The notes: a model not told the origin generated them from the letters alone. Positions 29,767-40,956 are shown, numbered from the stretch's first letter. The stretch is 64,000 nucleotides of DNA from Seminavis robusta (GCA_903772945.1 CAICTM010000306.1:1-64000), one strand, 5' to 3'. Program-made: numbers and translations.

Positions 29767-32724
29767 ATGGCAGCAAGTCACGAACAACCCGAGGGAGAGA
29801 TCCAAATCATGCCTGATGGCACCAAAGTCCAAATCTACATCCGAGCCGATGGAAGGAAAGTGCGCAGAGTCTTCAAGACCAGAAAGGTCCCCCCCAAGAC
29901 GGTCAAAGAAGGAGACAACATTGTTCGACCCGATGGCACCCGCAAGGTCGCGAACAATAAGGCACCAACCACCAACACGACAGCAGCCGGTGACTTGGCA
30001 GGATTGTTGGAAAAGGCAGACTCGGCAATGCCAAAGACGTGCGGCAGTGCCACGGTGGCAGGGGACACGCCACTAAAGACACCAACGACACAAAAGGCCA
30101 ACGAAGATGCCTCCTCAAAGGGAGAAATCATTACCAGACCCGACGGCTCCCGATACAGGAGGAGGGTTGTGAGAAGAAAGACTTCCCCAAAGGAGGGCGA
30201 GATCATTGTCAAACCGGATGGGAGGCGTGTGAGGATAGTCCGGAAAAAGGTGGCGCCCACCTTGAAGAGGGGTGTTGCTGCCTCGACGGCAACTGCAAAA
30301 CCCGCCCCCGTGGCCCCAGACACAATCGCACCAGGAGAAACGACCACGGTTCCCGTCGCAACGAAGCCAACACTTGCCAGAAGCGCTTCTGATGGTACCG
30401 ATCGCGAAATCCCTGCGAAACGTAGCACCGAGGGAGATGCCCGTTCGACGGAACAGTCCACCTCTGGGGGGGTCGTTGCTGGTGGTGGCCAGGTGAAACC
30501 AGCGACAGAGAAGGAAATCAGTGATTGGGTAATGGTCGACACTATGCATACCAATGACGCCACAAAGATCAACGTTGCCGTGAAGCTCACCCTGCAGGGA
30601 CCAGACGGCAAGCAATCTTTGAAGGAGTCGGACACAAAAGACTTGTCCCTTTCGGAACTGGCCAATCTGTTGCGTGGGCTTGGAGGATCCCTGGCACTGG
30701 TGGATGTCTTGCTCAAAGACGCACGTAGCCTTTCCAAATCCAACCCTCAATTTAGGATGACAGACGTTTCCCAGTCTGATGTGGTCAAGGACCGAGCTCT
30801 CCCTGTTGGCGCCACTGAAGAGCCGGGCGTCGCTGTCGGGGCGACCACGAAAGAGCTGCCTGCTGGTATGGAGCTGGTCCCAATAGATGTGGCAGAGGCT
30901 GGACGCGCTGTGAAGGAGATGGGAATTTCCGATGTCAAGTCGGTCTTGCAGGGGGAGACGGCACAGCTGGCGAAGGAGCTAAGGATTGCAAACAAACGAA
31001 AGAAGATGCTGGAGCAGCAGCTGATTAAAAATCGAATTGCAATCGCCGATGACATTCCCTACGAAGAGTGCAAGGAGAAAATGAACAGGATCAATCCGAG
31101 GCTGGGGGAGCTGGCGGCAATGGTTCCCGACGGAAAGATGCTAATAGAGCACCCAGACCCTGTCGTTGAAAAGGAATTGAGGAAGGAGTACCACGAGCTC
31201 ACCGTAGAGGCGGAGCGCCTGGATGCTGCTATGGTGCTCACCCCCGAATACCAAAAGGAACAGGAGCAAAAGGAGGAACGCTGGGAACGAGAAACCGCAG
31301 CCGACAATGAGGAAGCGCTGAAGCAAATACGAAGACACATGCCCGTCAATAGTCGCAATCTCACTGTCGAGCAATTGGCAACGACTCCAACACCAAACGG
31401 AAAGCATCTCCCGAGGGCGACAGCAAGGAAGTTTAAGCGCACCAATGTCCTCAAGTTGATCCGATTTCACCCTGACGAGATCGAGAGAATGCATCCCAAC
31501 TACCTGAACGAACTGGGTTGCCGAGGCTTGACGCTGACAGAACGACGAGCCCTTCATGCCCAGCTCACAACGGTCGCGAAGTCGTGGAAGAAAAACTGTT
31601 CCGATAAGACGACCGGGATGAAGTGGAAGTGGTTCGAACTGTTGAGGGATAGCCTCAAACTGGCATTGAACGAATGGGAACAACATTGTGTGGCGTGTGG
31701 TCCCCCAGGAAACCACAAATGCGATCTCTTTGGGCCGTCGTGCCCACTTGTGGCAGACAAGAAGGTAGACTACTCCGGCGACTATGGCTTTCCCGAAGGA
31801 GCTGTGTTCCCGGAAAACGAAGTTTCAAGAATTGCGGATGATCCGGGTGCCAAGGCTTTGCTGGAAGCTCAAGCCCTTGCCCGCGCAAAGATTGAGGATG
31901 AACGAGCCGAAATTCTGAAGAAGCATTACAAAAACGTGATGTTCGTAGCCAAAGCAAATGGAAGTTGTGCGGCCATGGACGAAGCGATGGACAAGATCGA
32001 GATACGGGAAATCGCTTGGGTTGAACGCACCATCGAGAATGCCGCCTACACGGATGACGAGAAGCGGAAGGAGGTCATTTCGTACACGCACCTCCTGAAC
32101 GACCTCAAGCGAACCGTGCAGGGCTTGGCGGCAAGGTCTGGCATGGAAACCAGAGGAGCAAGAAACAAAGATCGTGATGACCCCGATACGAGAAGTGCTG
32201 TCGAATGTGCTCTCTGCGAGGAACTGAACGATAGTTTGTCGATTCTGTTCCCCTTCCTGGAGAGGCGCATGAGGGAAATGAAGTTGAAGGACACGAGGGT
32301 ATCGCAATGCATCGAAGTTATCAGCGGGTTGATGGGAGACTTGCATGTACGCAACCAACAAACTTTGAAGAAGCTTGCGGTCTGCCGCCCTGATCCATCC
32401 AGGAAGCTTAAGAAAATCGCGGAGATTGAGAAGGAGGCCCGGGCGAGAGCTGTCCACGCTTTGAGCACAGAGTCCGAGATATCGGACAGCTGCTTTAGCG
32501 AGGTGGAGGATGCTTCGCGCCCCCCTCCCCTCCCGAAGAGTTTGCTGGGACCCCCAGAGGCAAAAGGGCGACAAGAAAGGGGTGGTCTTTTGGCTGCTAT
32601 CGCAGGAAAGGGCAAGGCAAAGGCAAAACCAAGCATCGGCAGCAAACCGACAAGCCCCAAGCCCAACAGGCCAAAAATTGGCGGCGGCCTCCTGGCTGCC
32701 ATTGCTGCAAGAGGAAAGAAGTAA
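29767..32724 (+). CDS. 985-residue protein, PDG repeats and WH2-like tails
   Basis: One intronless frame. Residues 9-160 hold four to five copies of a basic motif, E/K-G-E-I-I-x-x-P-D-G-x-x-x-R-x-V (EGEIQIMPDGTKV, EGDNIVRPDGTRK, KGEIITRPDGSRYRRR, EGEIIVKPDGRRVRI). A Pro/Ala/Thr-rich linker follows, then a long helical and partly coiled-coil region (about 390-900) with a Cys/His cluster around 640-660 (HCVACGPPGNHKCD and CPL). The end is Pro-rich (RPPPLPKSLLGPP) followed by two near-identical motifs, GGLLAAIAGKGK at 939 and GGGLLAAIAARGKK at 972 to the C-terminus. L-L-x-x-I followed by G-K is the core of actin-binding WH2 and formin DAD motifs, but spacing here is one residue longer. I recognise no overall family; actin binding is speculative. 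Confidence 0.75.
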   Translation: MAASHEQPEGEIQIMPDGTKVQIYIRADGRKVRRVFKTRKVPPKTVKEGDNIVRPDGTRKVANNKAPTTNTTAAGDLAGLLEKADSAMPKTCGSATVAGDTPLKTPTTQKANEDASSKGEIITRPDGSRYRRRVVRRKTSPKEGEIIVKPDGRRVRIVRKKVAPTLKRGVAASTATAKPAPVAPDTIAPGETTTVPVATKPTLARSASDGTDREIPAKRSTEGDARSTEQSTSGGVVAGGGQVKPATEKEISDWVMVDTMHTNDATKINVAVKLTLQGPDGKQSLKESDTKDLSLSELANLLRGLGGSLALVDVLLKDARSLSKSNPQFRMTDVSQSDVVKDRALPVGATEEPGVAVGATTKELPAGMELVPIDVAEAGRAVKEMGISDVKSVLQGETAQLAKELRIANKRKKMLEQQLIKNRIAIADDIPYEECKEKMNRINPRLGELAAMVPDGKMLIEHPDPVVEKELRKEYHELTVEAERLDAAMVLTPEYQKEQEQKEERWERETAADNEEALKQIRRHMPVNSRNLTVEQLATTPTPNGKHLPRATARKFKRTNVLKLIRFHPDEIERMHPNYLNELGCRGLTLTERRALHAQLTTVAKSWKKNCSDKTTGMKWKWFELLRDSLKLALNEWEQHCVACGPPGNHKCDLFGPSCPLVADKKVDYSGDYGFPEGAVFPENEVSRIADDPGAKALLEAQALARAKIEDERAEILKKHYKNVMFVAKANGSCAAMDEAMDKIEIREIAWVERTIENAAYTDDEKRKEVISYTHLLNDLKRTVQGLAARSGMETRGARNKDRDDPDTRSAVECALCEELNDSLSILFPFLERRMREMKLKDTRVSQCIEVISGLMGDLHVRNQQTLKKLAVCRPDPSRKLKKIAEIEKEARARAVHALSTESEISDSCFSEVEDASRPPPLPKSLLGPPEAKGRQERGGLLAAIAGKGKAKAKPSIGSKPTSPKPNRPKIGGGLLAAIAARGKK

Positions 32725-33141
32725 GGATAGTTTTTGCATTTGCTCGTCTTTGTCATACACCGTACAGCTGTAGCTGCAGTCACAGCAGAAAACTGTAGAA
32801 CCGCAAAACTTGGTTTGGGCGGCGGAGATCTCTGGACGAGGGTGTTCAAGAGAAAGGGCGTTCTCTTTCTCTTTGTACGCTGATGTCAGCGGAAGCTCAT
32901 TCTGCCCTTGCTAGTAAAACAGTCCTACAGGATTGTCTTACACCTCACAAGGCCTCTCAGGAGTTGTGGCAAGGAGATTTATGTAGTCTCCATTTGACGG
33001 AGCATTTCGAGTCCAAAATCGCTCGCACTAACGTTGCAGGCTAGTCTGGTTTGAAGCTACTATGTATAATAATTTTAAACAATGCTACGGTACGGTCCGC
33101 TGCGCCACGAAAAGACCGCTAGACGACCACCTCTGCCTGAT
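32725..33141. other. Convergent 3' spacer
   Basis: Between the 985-residue gene and the aldolase gene. No coding region supported. Confidence 0.4.
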
Positions 33142-35015
33142 TTAAACAGGAAGTCCTCCTCGTCGAGGTCCAAGGACGTTTTCGGCATCCGCCATTTGTG
33201 GAAGACCGAGGATGTTTTGGCACTTCAAGTCCGCGTAGGCTTGTCCCAGACGTTCAACGGTGGTGACTTCGGCGGCACGCATGCATTCACGGGGATCGTA
33301 GTACTTCTTGTTTGGCTTGTCATCTCCCTCGGGATTTCCAATTTGTCCTTGCAGGTAATCATGGTACTTGGCCTCAAAGTTTTTGATACCCTCCCAGTAA
33401 CTCCACTGAGTATCAGTATCGATGTTCATCTTGATCACACCGTAGTCAATAGCATTTTGGATATCAGAAACATCAGAGCCACTGCCTCCGTGGAAAACAA
33501 ACATGACGGGCTTCTTGTCCTCTGGCGCCTTGTCGCCGATCTTTTCGCTGATGTAACCCTGAGCCCTGTTCAAAATTTCAGGCTCGAGCTTGACATTACC
33601 GGGCTTGTAGACACCGTGAACGTTTCCGAAGGCAGCAGCAACTGATTGCAAAGACAGCCAAGGAATAAAGGGTTGAGCTCAAGTTTCATTGGGAGCATAG
33701 TCAGCGCAGCACTGCATCCTGTGTTGGTACTTACTTGTGTACATGGGAGAGACCTTTTCCAGTTCTTCGTAGACTTGGTAGATTTCTTCGGGCTTGGAGT
33801 AAAGATCTTCAAGGGCGACATCCGTGTTGTCAACACCATCTTCCTCTCCTCCAGTGATTCCCAATTCCATCTCCAAAAGGAGACCAATCTTGGACATGCG
33901 CTCCATGTAATTCTTGCAGATTTCAATGTTCTCCTCAATTGGCTCCTCAGACAAATCAATCATGTGAGAAGAGAACAGTGGCTCACCGTGTTGCTCGTAG
34001 TAACGCTCCGAAGCAGCCAACAGACCATCGATCCATGGAAGAAGTTTTTTGGCGCAGTGGTCGGTGTGGAGAATGACGGGGACACCGTACTGTTCAGCCA
34101 TGGTTCGGACGTGGAAAGCACCCGAGACAGCTCCGGCAATGGCAGCCGCGTAGTTGCTGTTGTCAAGTCCCTTTCCTCCATAGAACTTTAATAAAAGAGC
34201 AGGGAGTCAGAGATACTACCCGCAACGAACGAGATAATTGCTTCCGCGTCATTTATTTTCAATAGCAAACTCACTTGAGATCCACCAGAGGAGAACTGAA
34301 TGATGATAGGGGCATCATTCTTTCGGGCAGCCTCCAGACAAGCGTTGATTCCAGATGAGGAGACACAGTTCACCGCTGGGATGGCATACCCTGTTGCCGG
34401 TCAAGTTGTTGTCGAGAACAGAGGCGCACAGAAGAAAAAAGTTAGACGACAGCTTGCACAGAGAAAAGAAATGAGGCCTTTTCTTTGCCGTGACGTCACA
34501 TCGAAAAGTTTAGCCTACAATCCATCAATCAACGAGATACACGTCAGCGATCAATCAGCTTCCTCCAACAAAAAAGAAAAGATTGGGGCTGACCATGGCC
34601 GACCCTTCAACTTGGTAGGCAACGGCAACTCCTTGTATACCATTGGCCTTCGACATCCAGCCAGATAACAAGAAAATCTGTTCGATCTTGCATCCGAGAT
34701 ATCATCCAAGCAGCTTCCGTCGAACGCAAGATGCACTCTTTACAAATTCAAAGTACCAAACCAATGAAAGAAAAACTCACCATTTTCCTTGGCGTGTTGC
34801 AACAAATCCATTTGGGCCTGTCCACTCAAAACACCAGGGTGAACACTGGGTGGAAGGTTGGGGAAACTTTCCAGAGCGCATTCATCTTCACAAGGGATGC
34901 CGAGCTCATTTGCGGTTCCCTTCAAGACCACCGAGAGACGAGAAGTGGAAGCAGCAGGAGCAAAAGCGGCGGCTCCTGCGGCCAAAAACAGAGATGCAAA
35001 GATGGAAACCTTCAT
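33142..35015 (-). CDS. Class II fructose-bisphosphate aldolase, plastid-type
   Basis: Exons read as 35015-34781, 34390-34275, 34185-33735 and 33641-33142, giving about 433 residues; every junction is GT-AG and joins in frame (GYAIPAVNC and MYTIAAAFGNVHG are rebuilt across splices). Zinc and substrate landmarks: ILHTDHC, LEMELGITGGEEDG, NVHGVYKPGN and FVFHGGSGS, all with the expected His or Glu. The enzyme interconverts fructose-1,6-bisphosphate with DHAP and glyceraldehyde-3-phosphate using a divalent metal. The N-terminus is a signal peptide followed by AAA-FAPAAS, a textbook diatom ASAFAP site, so it should act in the plastid (Calvin cycle or plastid glycolysis). The extra length compared with bacterial enzymes is mostly the leader. 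Confidence 0.97.
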
Positions 35016-36066
35016 GGTGATTGTTGGTTGTCTTGTTGTATGACAAAAAATTGTAAGGAAGATGATAGAGGGTTATGATTAGCTAGTAGCTAGCTGTCTG
35101 TGTATCCAAGCAAGAGCCGAAGGCAAAGTAGCTGCGTTGCCTTGGCAAAGTGTTGCATGTCACGAGGGTGATGATCGAGAAAGGACTTCGTACGTACTAC
35201 TTCCAAAGCTACCGTAACCGTCGGATATTTCTCGCATGCAATGCACTTGCGATCTTTTTCAATCTGGTCCCGCCTGACTTGGCAAAAAGCCAGCACACTG
35301 GCAAGAGGGGCCACGTAGCACCCCCGCAACTCTCACGTAATTCATCTTGGGACACAGCAGCCCTTCTTGTACGGAAGTTGGTTCTGGATGTGTGTTGATG
35401 GCTACATGATGTCGGAGATCTCGTGGTCTCGGCGATAAATCTAGAAGAATCCAAGACATGCCATCACAAGGGAGAGGAAGTGGTGATGTAAGGGCAGCCG
35501 GAAATACAGCCAGAATTGAGAAAGATACCTGTACAACTATACTGCATGTTGGTGGCCTTGCAATTCGTCGATCCTCTCCATGTGGCTAATCATTTGCGAA
35601 CTAGCTATTTGGGAGCTTCAAGAACGGTTCTATGAAGAATATGCTTGACCTATGACTTCTATTAAAACTATTTTGTGAATGGTTAGTATCGATGTATGTA
35701 GCTACTGCATCAGTCCAGCTTTACTGAGGGATAGAGGTGACACCGCATGGGACGACTCTTCAGCCTGGTTGTGTGCTTTCTTACTCCCTTACTGTTGAAT
35801 ACATGTTTGGGCATTGCCATGTTGCATGCTGCTATTAGTACAGGTTTCAATTGCGTACTTGCTGGTAGCTACAAATGCCAATTCATAAAGTTCGGGAGCT
35901 TCGTTGTCGCCAGCAGTCAGCCACAGTTGATTGGGTTTGCTGACGAAACCGTGGAGCGTTCGATCACGCGTTCTTTGGTGTGTGTGCCGTTGCTGATATT
36001 TCTTCAAAAGATGGTGGAACTGTCCAGAATGTCATCCGTTTGCACTTCTTCCTTTCCATCTCGCAA
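35016..36066. other. Gene-poor stretch
   Basis: Upstream region of aldolase, then 1 kb with no supported gene. A 124-codon plus frame at 35747 starts with a hydrophobic run but overlaps the next gene and has no recognisable domain, so it is not called. Confidence 0.4.
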
Positions 36067-36972
36067 TTACACATGGTTATTACTTCTGTTTGCAACTTCC
36101 TTGACGAGGTATCGTCGATGAAGTGGCTTCATGAAATGCAAATCATCCATGACCAGTGCACCAGCCGTGACACACTCGGGATCAAATCCCAACGACACCA
36201 AGGCATCAGCATAATGAATGCAATCGTCGTCTCGTAGAGTAGGTATCATGTCTTGTAACCAAAAGGTCATGTCTTCGACCTCTTGCAAGGAATTTTCTCG
36301 TCTCGATGGTACTGGGGCCGGAGGAGATGATGATATTAGTGGCGGTTGTAGTGGTTGCTGCGAGTAGGAGTTCAGGGGATTATCATCTTGCCTCTCCTGG
36401 GTGGGTGGTATGGCATTAAAGCCTGGAAGGGCCAGATCTCCATCGTCGGTCAACGAAGTCAATATATTGCTTGCTGCTGCTATTGGATCCACGGCTTCTT
36501 CATTGGAGGGTGGAGTGTTTGTTGTCGCCAGACTCAATTGAGAGAGCAACCCTCCTTCCGATCGACCCTGGTTGTTGTTTGAGTTCAACAACGGCGTTCC
36601 GTACTTTTCGAGTCCTTGGTTAGCCGAGGGATCCACAGCATTGACTCCTTCCAGAATAAAATCGCCGTCCTCGGTCAATCCTGGTGTAGAAACGCTATTA
36701 GGAGAAGGCGCGCCCTTGTCATTATTTCGAGCTACTCCAAACGCACTCTGGCTGGGAGTGGTACTGACGGTCGAGGATGATAATTCCAGTGTTTCGGTAG
36801 GTTGGAGAGCATTGAGCCCTACCAGAGCAAAATCGTCATCGTCCGATAGGGTAGATTTCAGCAAAAAGAGAGCCGGTTTCTTTGGCTTGTGCCGCCTGAT
36901 GATCGAGAAAGCAGCCACTGTTGAGTCAGTGGTACTCAGATACAGGATGATAAGACGGGACGATAGTCTCAT
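36067..36972 (-). CDS. SAM-domain protein with triple acidic repeat, plastid-type leader
   Basis: Product of 301 residues, no intron. The N-terminus is hydrophobic and runs to VAA-FSIIRRHKPKK, a plausible diatom plastid leader. Three 18-residue repeats follow at 42-59, 99-116 and 174-191 (LSDDDDFALVGLNALQP, LTEDGDFILEGVNAVDP, LTDDGDLALPGFNAIPP), separated by Ser/Pro/Asn-rich linkers. Residues about 236-293 look like a SAM domain: FWLQDMIPTL, YADALVSLGFDPECV, LVMDDLHFMKPLHRRYLV. SAM domains multimerise or bind partners. The acidic repeats could be short docking peptides; that is inference. The gene is divergent from pyruvate kinase. Confidence 0.7.
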   Translation of the reverse strand: MRLSSRLIILYLSTTDSTVAAFSIIRRHKPKKPALFLLKSTLSDDDDFALVGLNALQPTETLELSSSTVSTTPSQSAFGVARNNDKGAPSPNSVSTPGLTEDGDFILEGVNAVDPSANQGLEKYGTPLLNSNNNQGRSEGGLLSQLSLATTNTPPSNEEAVDPIAAASNILTSLTDDGDLALPGFNAIPPTQERQDDNPLNSYSQQPLQPPLISSSPPAPVPSRRENSLQEVEDMTFWLQDMIPTLRDDDCIHYADALVSLGFDPECVTAGALVMDDLHFMKPLHRRYLVKEVANRSNNHV

Positions 36973-37437
36973 GGTTTGGTTGCTCGCTGGCTAGCTTTAT
37001 AGGATGGAAAGAAGAAGATCGTGCAAACAAACACAACCCATGGAGAATGGAGAGAGGTGCTTGGTTGGAAGCTTTCTCACACTTGAAGAGATCAGAGAGT
37101 TAAGGCTAACAGTAAGAAAATGTGACGATAATGCTTCTTCGCCTGGTGCAGGCGAGGATGGCTCGAATGCCACGTCACATTCACCAGCCCTTGCTTTTTC
37201 GTTGCTGTCGGCGTTTTGCGTGCTCTTGGCAAGCCGTGAAATGCGTGGTGGTAAACCACTGACGGTCATTGGCTGGGTCCGGAAGCACAAATTCGCTTCT
37301 TCTCGACCCACCCACCCCCATCATCAGATCCTTCTCACAAATTTTCCATCTCAGGAAATAAATAATTTATCACACAACCAACCAAAAAGGTATCTTTTTA
37401 TCCCCTCTCTTACTATACAACTAACCAATTATCAAAC
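36973..37437. promoter_or_regulatory. Divergent promoter region, SAM gene and pyruvate kinase
   Basis: 465 bases between two divergent start codons. The right 120 bases are AT-rich (AAATAAATAATTTATCAC) and probably contain the pyruvate kinase start region. No defined site identified. Confidence 0.35.
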
Positions 37438-39622
37438 ATGTCCCATTCTGGCGGTCCTGAGCTTCGTGGCTCCAACATTACTCTTGCCAAGATTATGGCT
37501 GATACCAATGTGAAAGATCGTCAAACAAAGATTATCTGTACCATGGGTCCTTCCTGGTAAGGCTATCACGACTAAGGAGGAGGATTCGTCATTGTTATCT
37601 CCTTGGAATGATGACAATCTATCTGTTGATTATCTCTTCATGAAACTCACTTGGTTTTGAATTATCTTCTTCTATTGAATTCTACCCTGTTGCAGTTGGG
37701 ATGTCCCCAAATTGGAAGAATTGATCGATGCTGGTATGAGTGTGGCTCGATTCAACTTTTCTCACGGTGACCACGAAGGACACAAGGCATGCTTGGATCG
37801 AGTCCGTACCGCTGCCAAGAACAAGGGAGCTCATGTTGGTAAGTCAAACAACAAAACAACATCCACAAAAAAGATATGGTTGGTCTTGGATTTGATTTGG
37901 AGTCCCGAATGGCATGAGTCATGCGAATCTTCCATCCGAATCCAAAGAGCTTGTGCCAAGTGCCAATGAAAAAGGTATCTGACTAACCATTTTCTCTCCT
38001 TGTTTGTTCTTTCATTCAATTTGCCACACCGCAATGACACACTACTCTCCACGTCATTCATCTTTTATATGAATTAATAATGCAACAACCATAACAACAA
38101 CAGCTATCTTGTTGGATACCAAGGGACCCGAAATCCGTTCTGGTTTCTTTGCCAATGACGCCAAGAAAATCAACTTGGTCAAGGGAGAAACCCTCATCTT
38201 GACCACCGACTACGAGTTCAAGGGCGACAAGACCAAGTTGGCATGCAGCTACGGGGCATTGCCCACTTCTGTCAAGGTCGGACAACAAATTCTCGTGGCC
38301 GATGGTTCTCTTGTTCTCACAGTTTTGGAACTCAACGAGGCTGCCGGGGAAGTTAGTTGCCGCATTGAAAACAATGCCGCCATTGGAGAACGTAAAAACA
38401 TGAACTTGCCCGGTGTCAGTGTCGATTTGCCCGTTCTCATGGAAAAGGATATTCACGATATCAAGGACTGGGGTATCAAGAATGGTGCCGATTTCATCGC
38501 CGCTTCCTTTGTCCAAAAGGCTTCCGATGTCATCAAGATTCGTGAGGTCCTTGGTGAAGAAGGAAAGGCAATCAAGATTATCTGCAAGATTGAAAACTTG
38601 GAGGGTCTCGAGAATGTAAGTAGTGGAAACCACTGGATAGATGGTGTGGGAATTGCAAGGGCTCCATCGGGTCTTACACGCGCCTCTTTTTTGATTATTC
38701 CCCATCCTGTAGTACGACGCCATTTTGGATGTCACCGATGGAGTAAGTCAACACCTGGTATCGCAAACCCTGTCACACGCTGATTTTATCTGACCTTTTT
38801 TAATCCTCCTGACAACAGATCATGGTCGCCCGTGGTGACTTGGGTATGGAAATCCCTCCCGAAAAGGTCTTCTTGGCCCAAAAGATGATGATCCGAAAGG
38901 CCAACATTGCCGGAAAGCCTGTCGTCACTGCCACACAAATGTTGGAATCCATGGTATGTCCGCGTTCTGCTTCTATTTCTTGGAATTGTTTTTGCGTGGA
39001 GTCAATTTCTAAATTCGCTTCTCGGCCCAAATAATAGACCACCAACCCCCGACCTACTCGTGCCGAATGTTCCGATGTTGCCAACGCTGTCTTGGATGGA
39101 ACTGACTGTGTCATGCTTTCGGGAGAAACCGCCGGAGGAGAGCACCCCACCGCTGCCGTCAAGATCATGGCAGAGACTTGCTGTGAGGCCGAATCCGCTG
39201 TCAACTTCAACAGTCTCTACCAGGCTGTCCGAAACTCCACCTTGGCTCGTTACGGTCACCTGAGCACATCCGAGTCCATTGCTTCTTCGGCTGTCAAGAC
39301 TGCCATTGATGTCAACGCCAAGGCCATTATCGTCTGCTCCGAATCCGGTGCCACCGCCTCCCAGGTCGCCAAGTTCCGTCCTGGACGTCCCATTACTGTC
39401 TTGACCACATCCGAGCAAGTGGCCCGTCAAACACATGGTGTCTTGAAGGGATGCAAGGCCATGGTCTTGCCATCGTTGGATTCCACTGACGCCGTCATCA
39501 CCGATGTCATTTCTGGTTTCACCAAGGAAGGAATCGCCACCGAGGGAGAGCCCGTTGTTGTTGTGCACGGATCATCTGCTCGTGTCGGTGCCACCAACAT
39601 TATGCGCATCCAATACGCTTAA
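37438..39622 (+). CDS. Pyruvate kinase, six exons
   Basis: Exons read as 37438-37556, 37696-37838, 38104-38615, 38713-38742, 38819-38953 and 39038-39622, giving about 507 residues. Landmarks: [24 protein letters not shown] (substrate Arg, Asn), [13 protein letters not shown], the catalytic-Lys signature [32 protein letters not shown] and [11 protein letters not shown]. It turns phosphoenolpyruvate and ADP into pyruvate and ATP. No leader precedes the catalytic start, so it is probably the cytosolic glycolytic form. The 30-base fourth exon ([10 protein letters not shown]) is a micro-exon flanked by introns of 97 and 76 bases. Introns are all GT-AG with GTAAG-type or GTATG donors. Confidence 0.97.
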
Positions 39623-39834
39623 AGAAAAAGATCAGCTGCATGGTGTGACAAGGGTCCAGAGGAGAAAGATGACGCGAACGACCAGTTTTTGCTTGTTTAT
39701 ATTGAGCACCCGGCCAGCAACAATAAACAGGCATCGGTAGATAGTCTAGCGTTTATAAGCTTAGCAACAATTCATTCTGACGACAAAGCGGTTTGGATTT
39801 ATAAGGCGGGGGCTCCCAGCTCTGTCACTCGGGG

Positions 39835-40956
39835 CTACTCTTTCATTGGCTCTCCGTTGCTCGCAATCGCTTTCGCCAAGATTTCTTCGACTACCTGCAT
39901 TTGCTCTCGCACGCTGGCCGTGTCGCACCACACGAGGAGGGAGCCCCAATTGCCGTCCTGGGATACTCTCACCAACAACAAGTCTGGCATTTGAGGAAGG
40001 AGTTGCTTGTGATGTCGCATTTCTGGGACCAACCTGATAAACATGCCACCGTGGAGCCGTTTCCTCGCGATGGCTTCAGCCTGGATCTCACCACTATTAT
40101 GCTTGAGCTCGTCAAAATCAATGCCAAACGCTTCTGCAGTGATTCGTCCGGCCTTTCGGGGACCCGAGATGTTGCGACAGTAAGCCTGGTAGGCAGGACC
40201 ATCCCCTCCCAGCGCAACGATTCGATCCCGAAGCTCCACAAAAAGAGGAGAGGCTTTCAACAAGTCTTGCCTGGAATCTAGGTTGTGGAACCTTCGGATA
40301 TCAAAGAAGCGGCAGTCCATGATTATTGATATAATGTCGCTTGCAGAAAAGCGAGTGACACCATCAAAGATGGCCTTGTCGAAGCCAAAGAAATCCGCGA
40401 TTTGGTCTAGATCCCGGCACAACACTACGTCATTGGTATTCGTGCGCTTTTTTCTATTCTTGCCTCCTCCCACACCGGTGCCAACCTTGAGGCCATCATC
40501 TGTCATTTTCAAGGCTTGCTTCGTCAGCATCATGTTCAAAAGGTGCATAAACCGTCCATGAGACGCGCACGCAACCGATGTTGCAAACTTTGCTTCGTCG
40601 ACAAAGGCCAAGTCCAATTGGAACCGATCTTTTGTAAGAATGTGATTCTGTTTCCCGCTCTTTGAGGTCGTCCGATCAAGTCCACCAACTGCGTCGAACA
40701 CTGATCTTGCGACTTCTGCCATGAATGAGCGTGCTTCATCATTGTCAAGAGCAGAGGGGAGACCAATCAAAATGTCCACGTCGCCAAAGGAAGTCTTATC
40801 CGCTAAAGAAGGGGGTGCCGAGACCATCAATGCATGATGTTTGCCCCAGAGGTTCTTCGTGTTGGCGTCTGCGACTGCTGCAGCTACCACGTCCACAGTC
40901 GACTGGTACGCCTCTGGAGTGAGGCGCCGTGTATTTTCGAATACATTTCCACCCAT
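39835..40956 (-). CDS. Nucleotidyltransferase-fold protein
   Basis: Product of 373 residues from the ATG at 40956 (MGGNVFENTRRL); the frame is open to 41046 but the added residues look like leader DNA. TSFGDVDILIG near residue 58 fits the G-x-x-x-D-h-D-h core of pol-beta-type nucleotidyltransferases, and FQLDLAFVD near 115 could supply the third acidic residue. The C-terminal half is helical with a basic region (GPRKAGRI). Proteins starting MGGN-x-F-x-x-T/V-R-R occur, as far as I recall, in phages and large viruses as well as protists; the substrate is unknown. It is convergent with pyruvate kinase, 212 bases apart. Confidence 0.65.
   Translation of the reverse strand: MGGNVFENTRRLTPEAYQSTVDVVAAAVADANTKNLWGKHHALMVSAPPSLADKTSFGDVDILIGLPSALDNDEARSFMAEVARSVFDAVGGLDRTTSKSGKQNHILTKDRFQLDLAFVDEAKFATSVACASHGRFMHLLNMMLTKQALKMTDDGLKVGTGVGGGKNRKKRTNTNDVVLCRDLDQIADFFGFDKAIFDGVTRFSASDIISIIMDCRFFDIRRFHNLDSRQDLLKASPLFVELRDRIVALGGDGPAYQAYCRNISGPRKAGRITAEAFGIDFDELKHNSGEIQAEAIARKRLHGGMFIRLVPEMRHHKQLLPQMPDLLLVRVSQDGNWGSLLVWCDTASVREQMQVVEEILAKAIASNGEPMKE

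Noticed and set aside
29835-30743. 302-codon minus-strand frame over the 985-residue gene
   Set aside because: Shadow of the PDG-repeat region; hydrophobic only because of antisense Lys/Glu codons.
35747-36121. 124-codon plus frame with a signal-like start
   Set aside because: Overlaps the SAM gene on the opposite strand and shows no domain.
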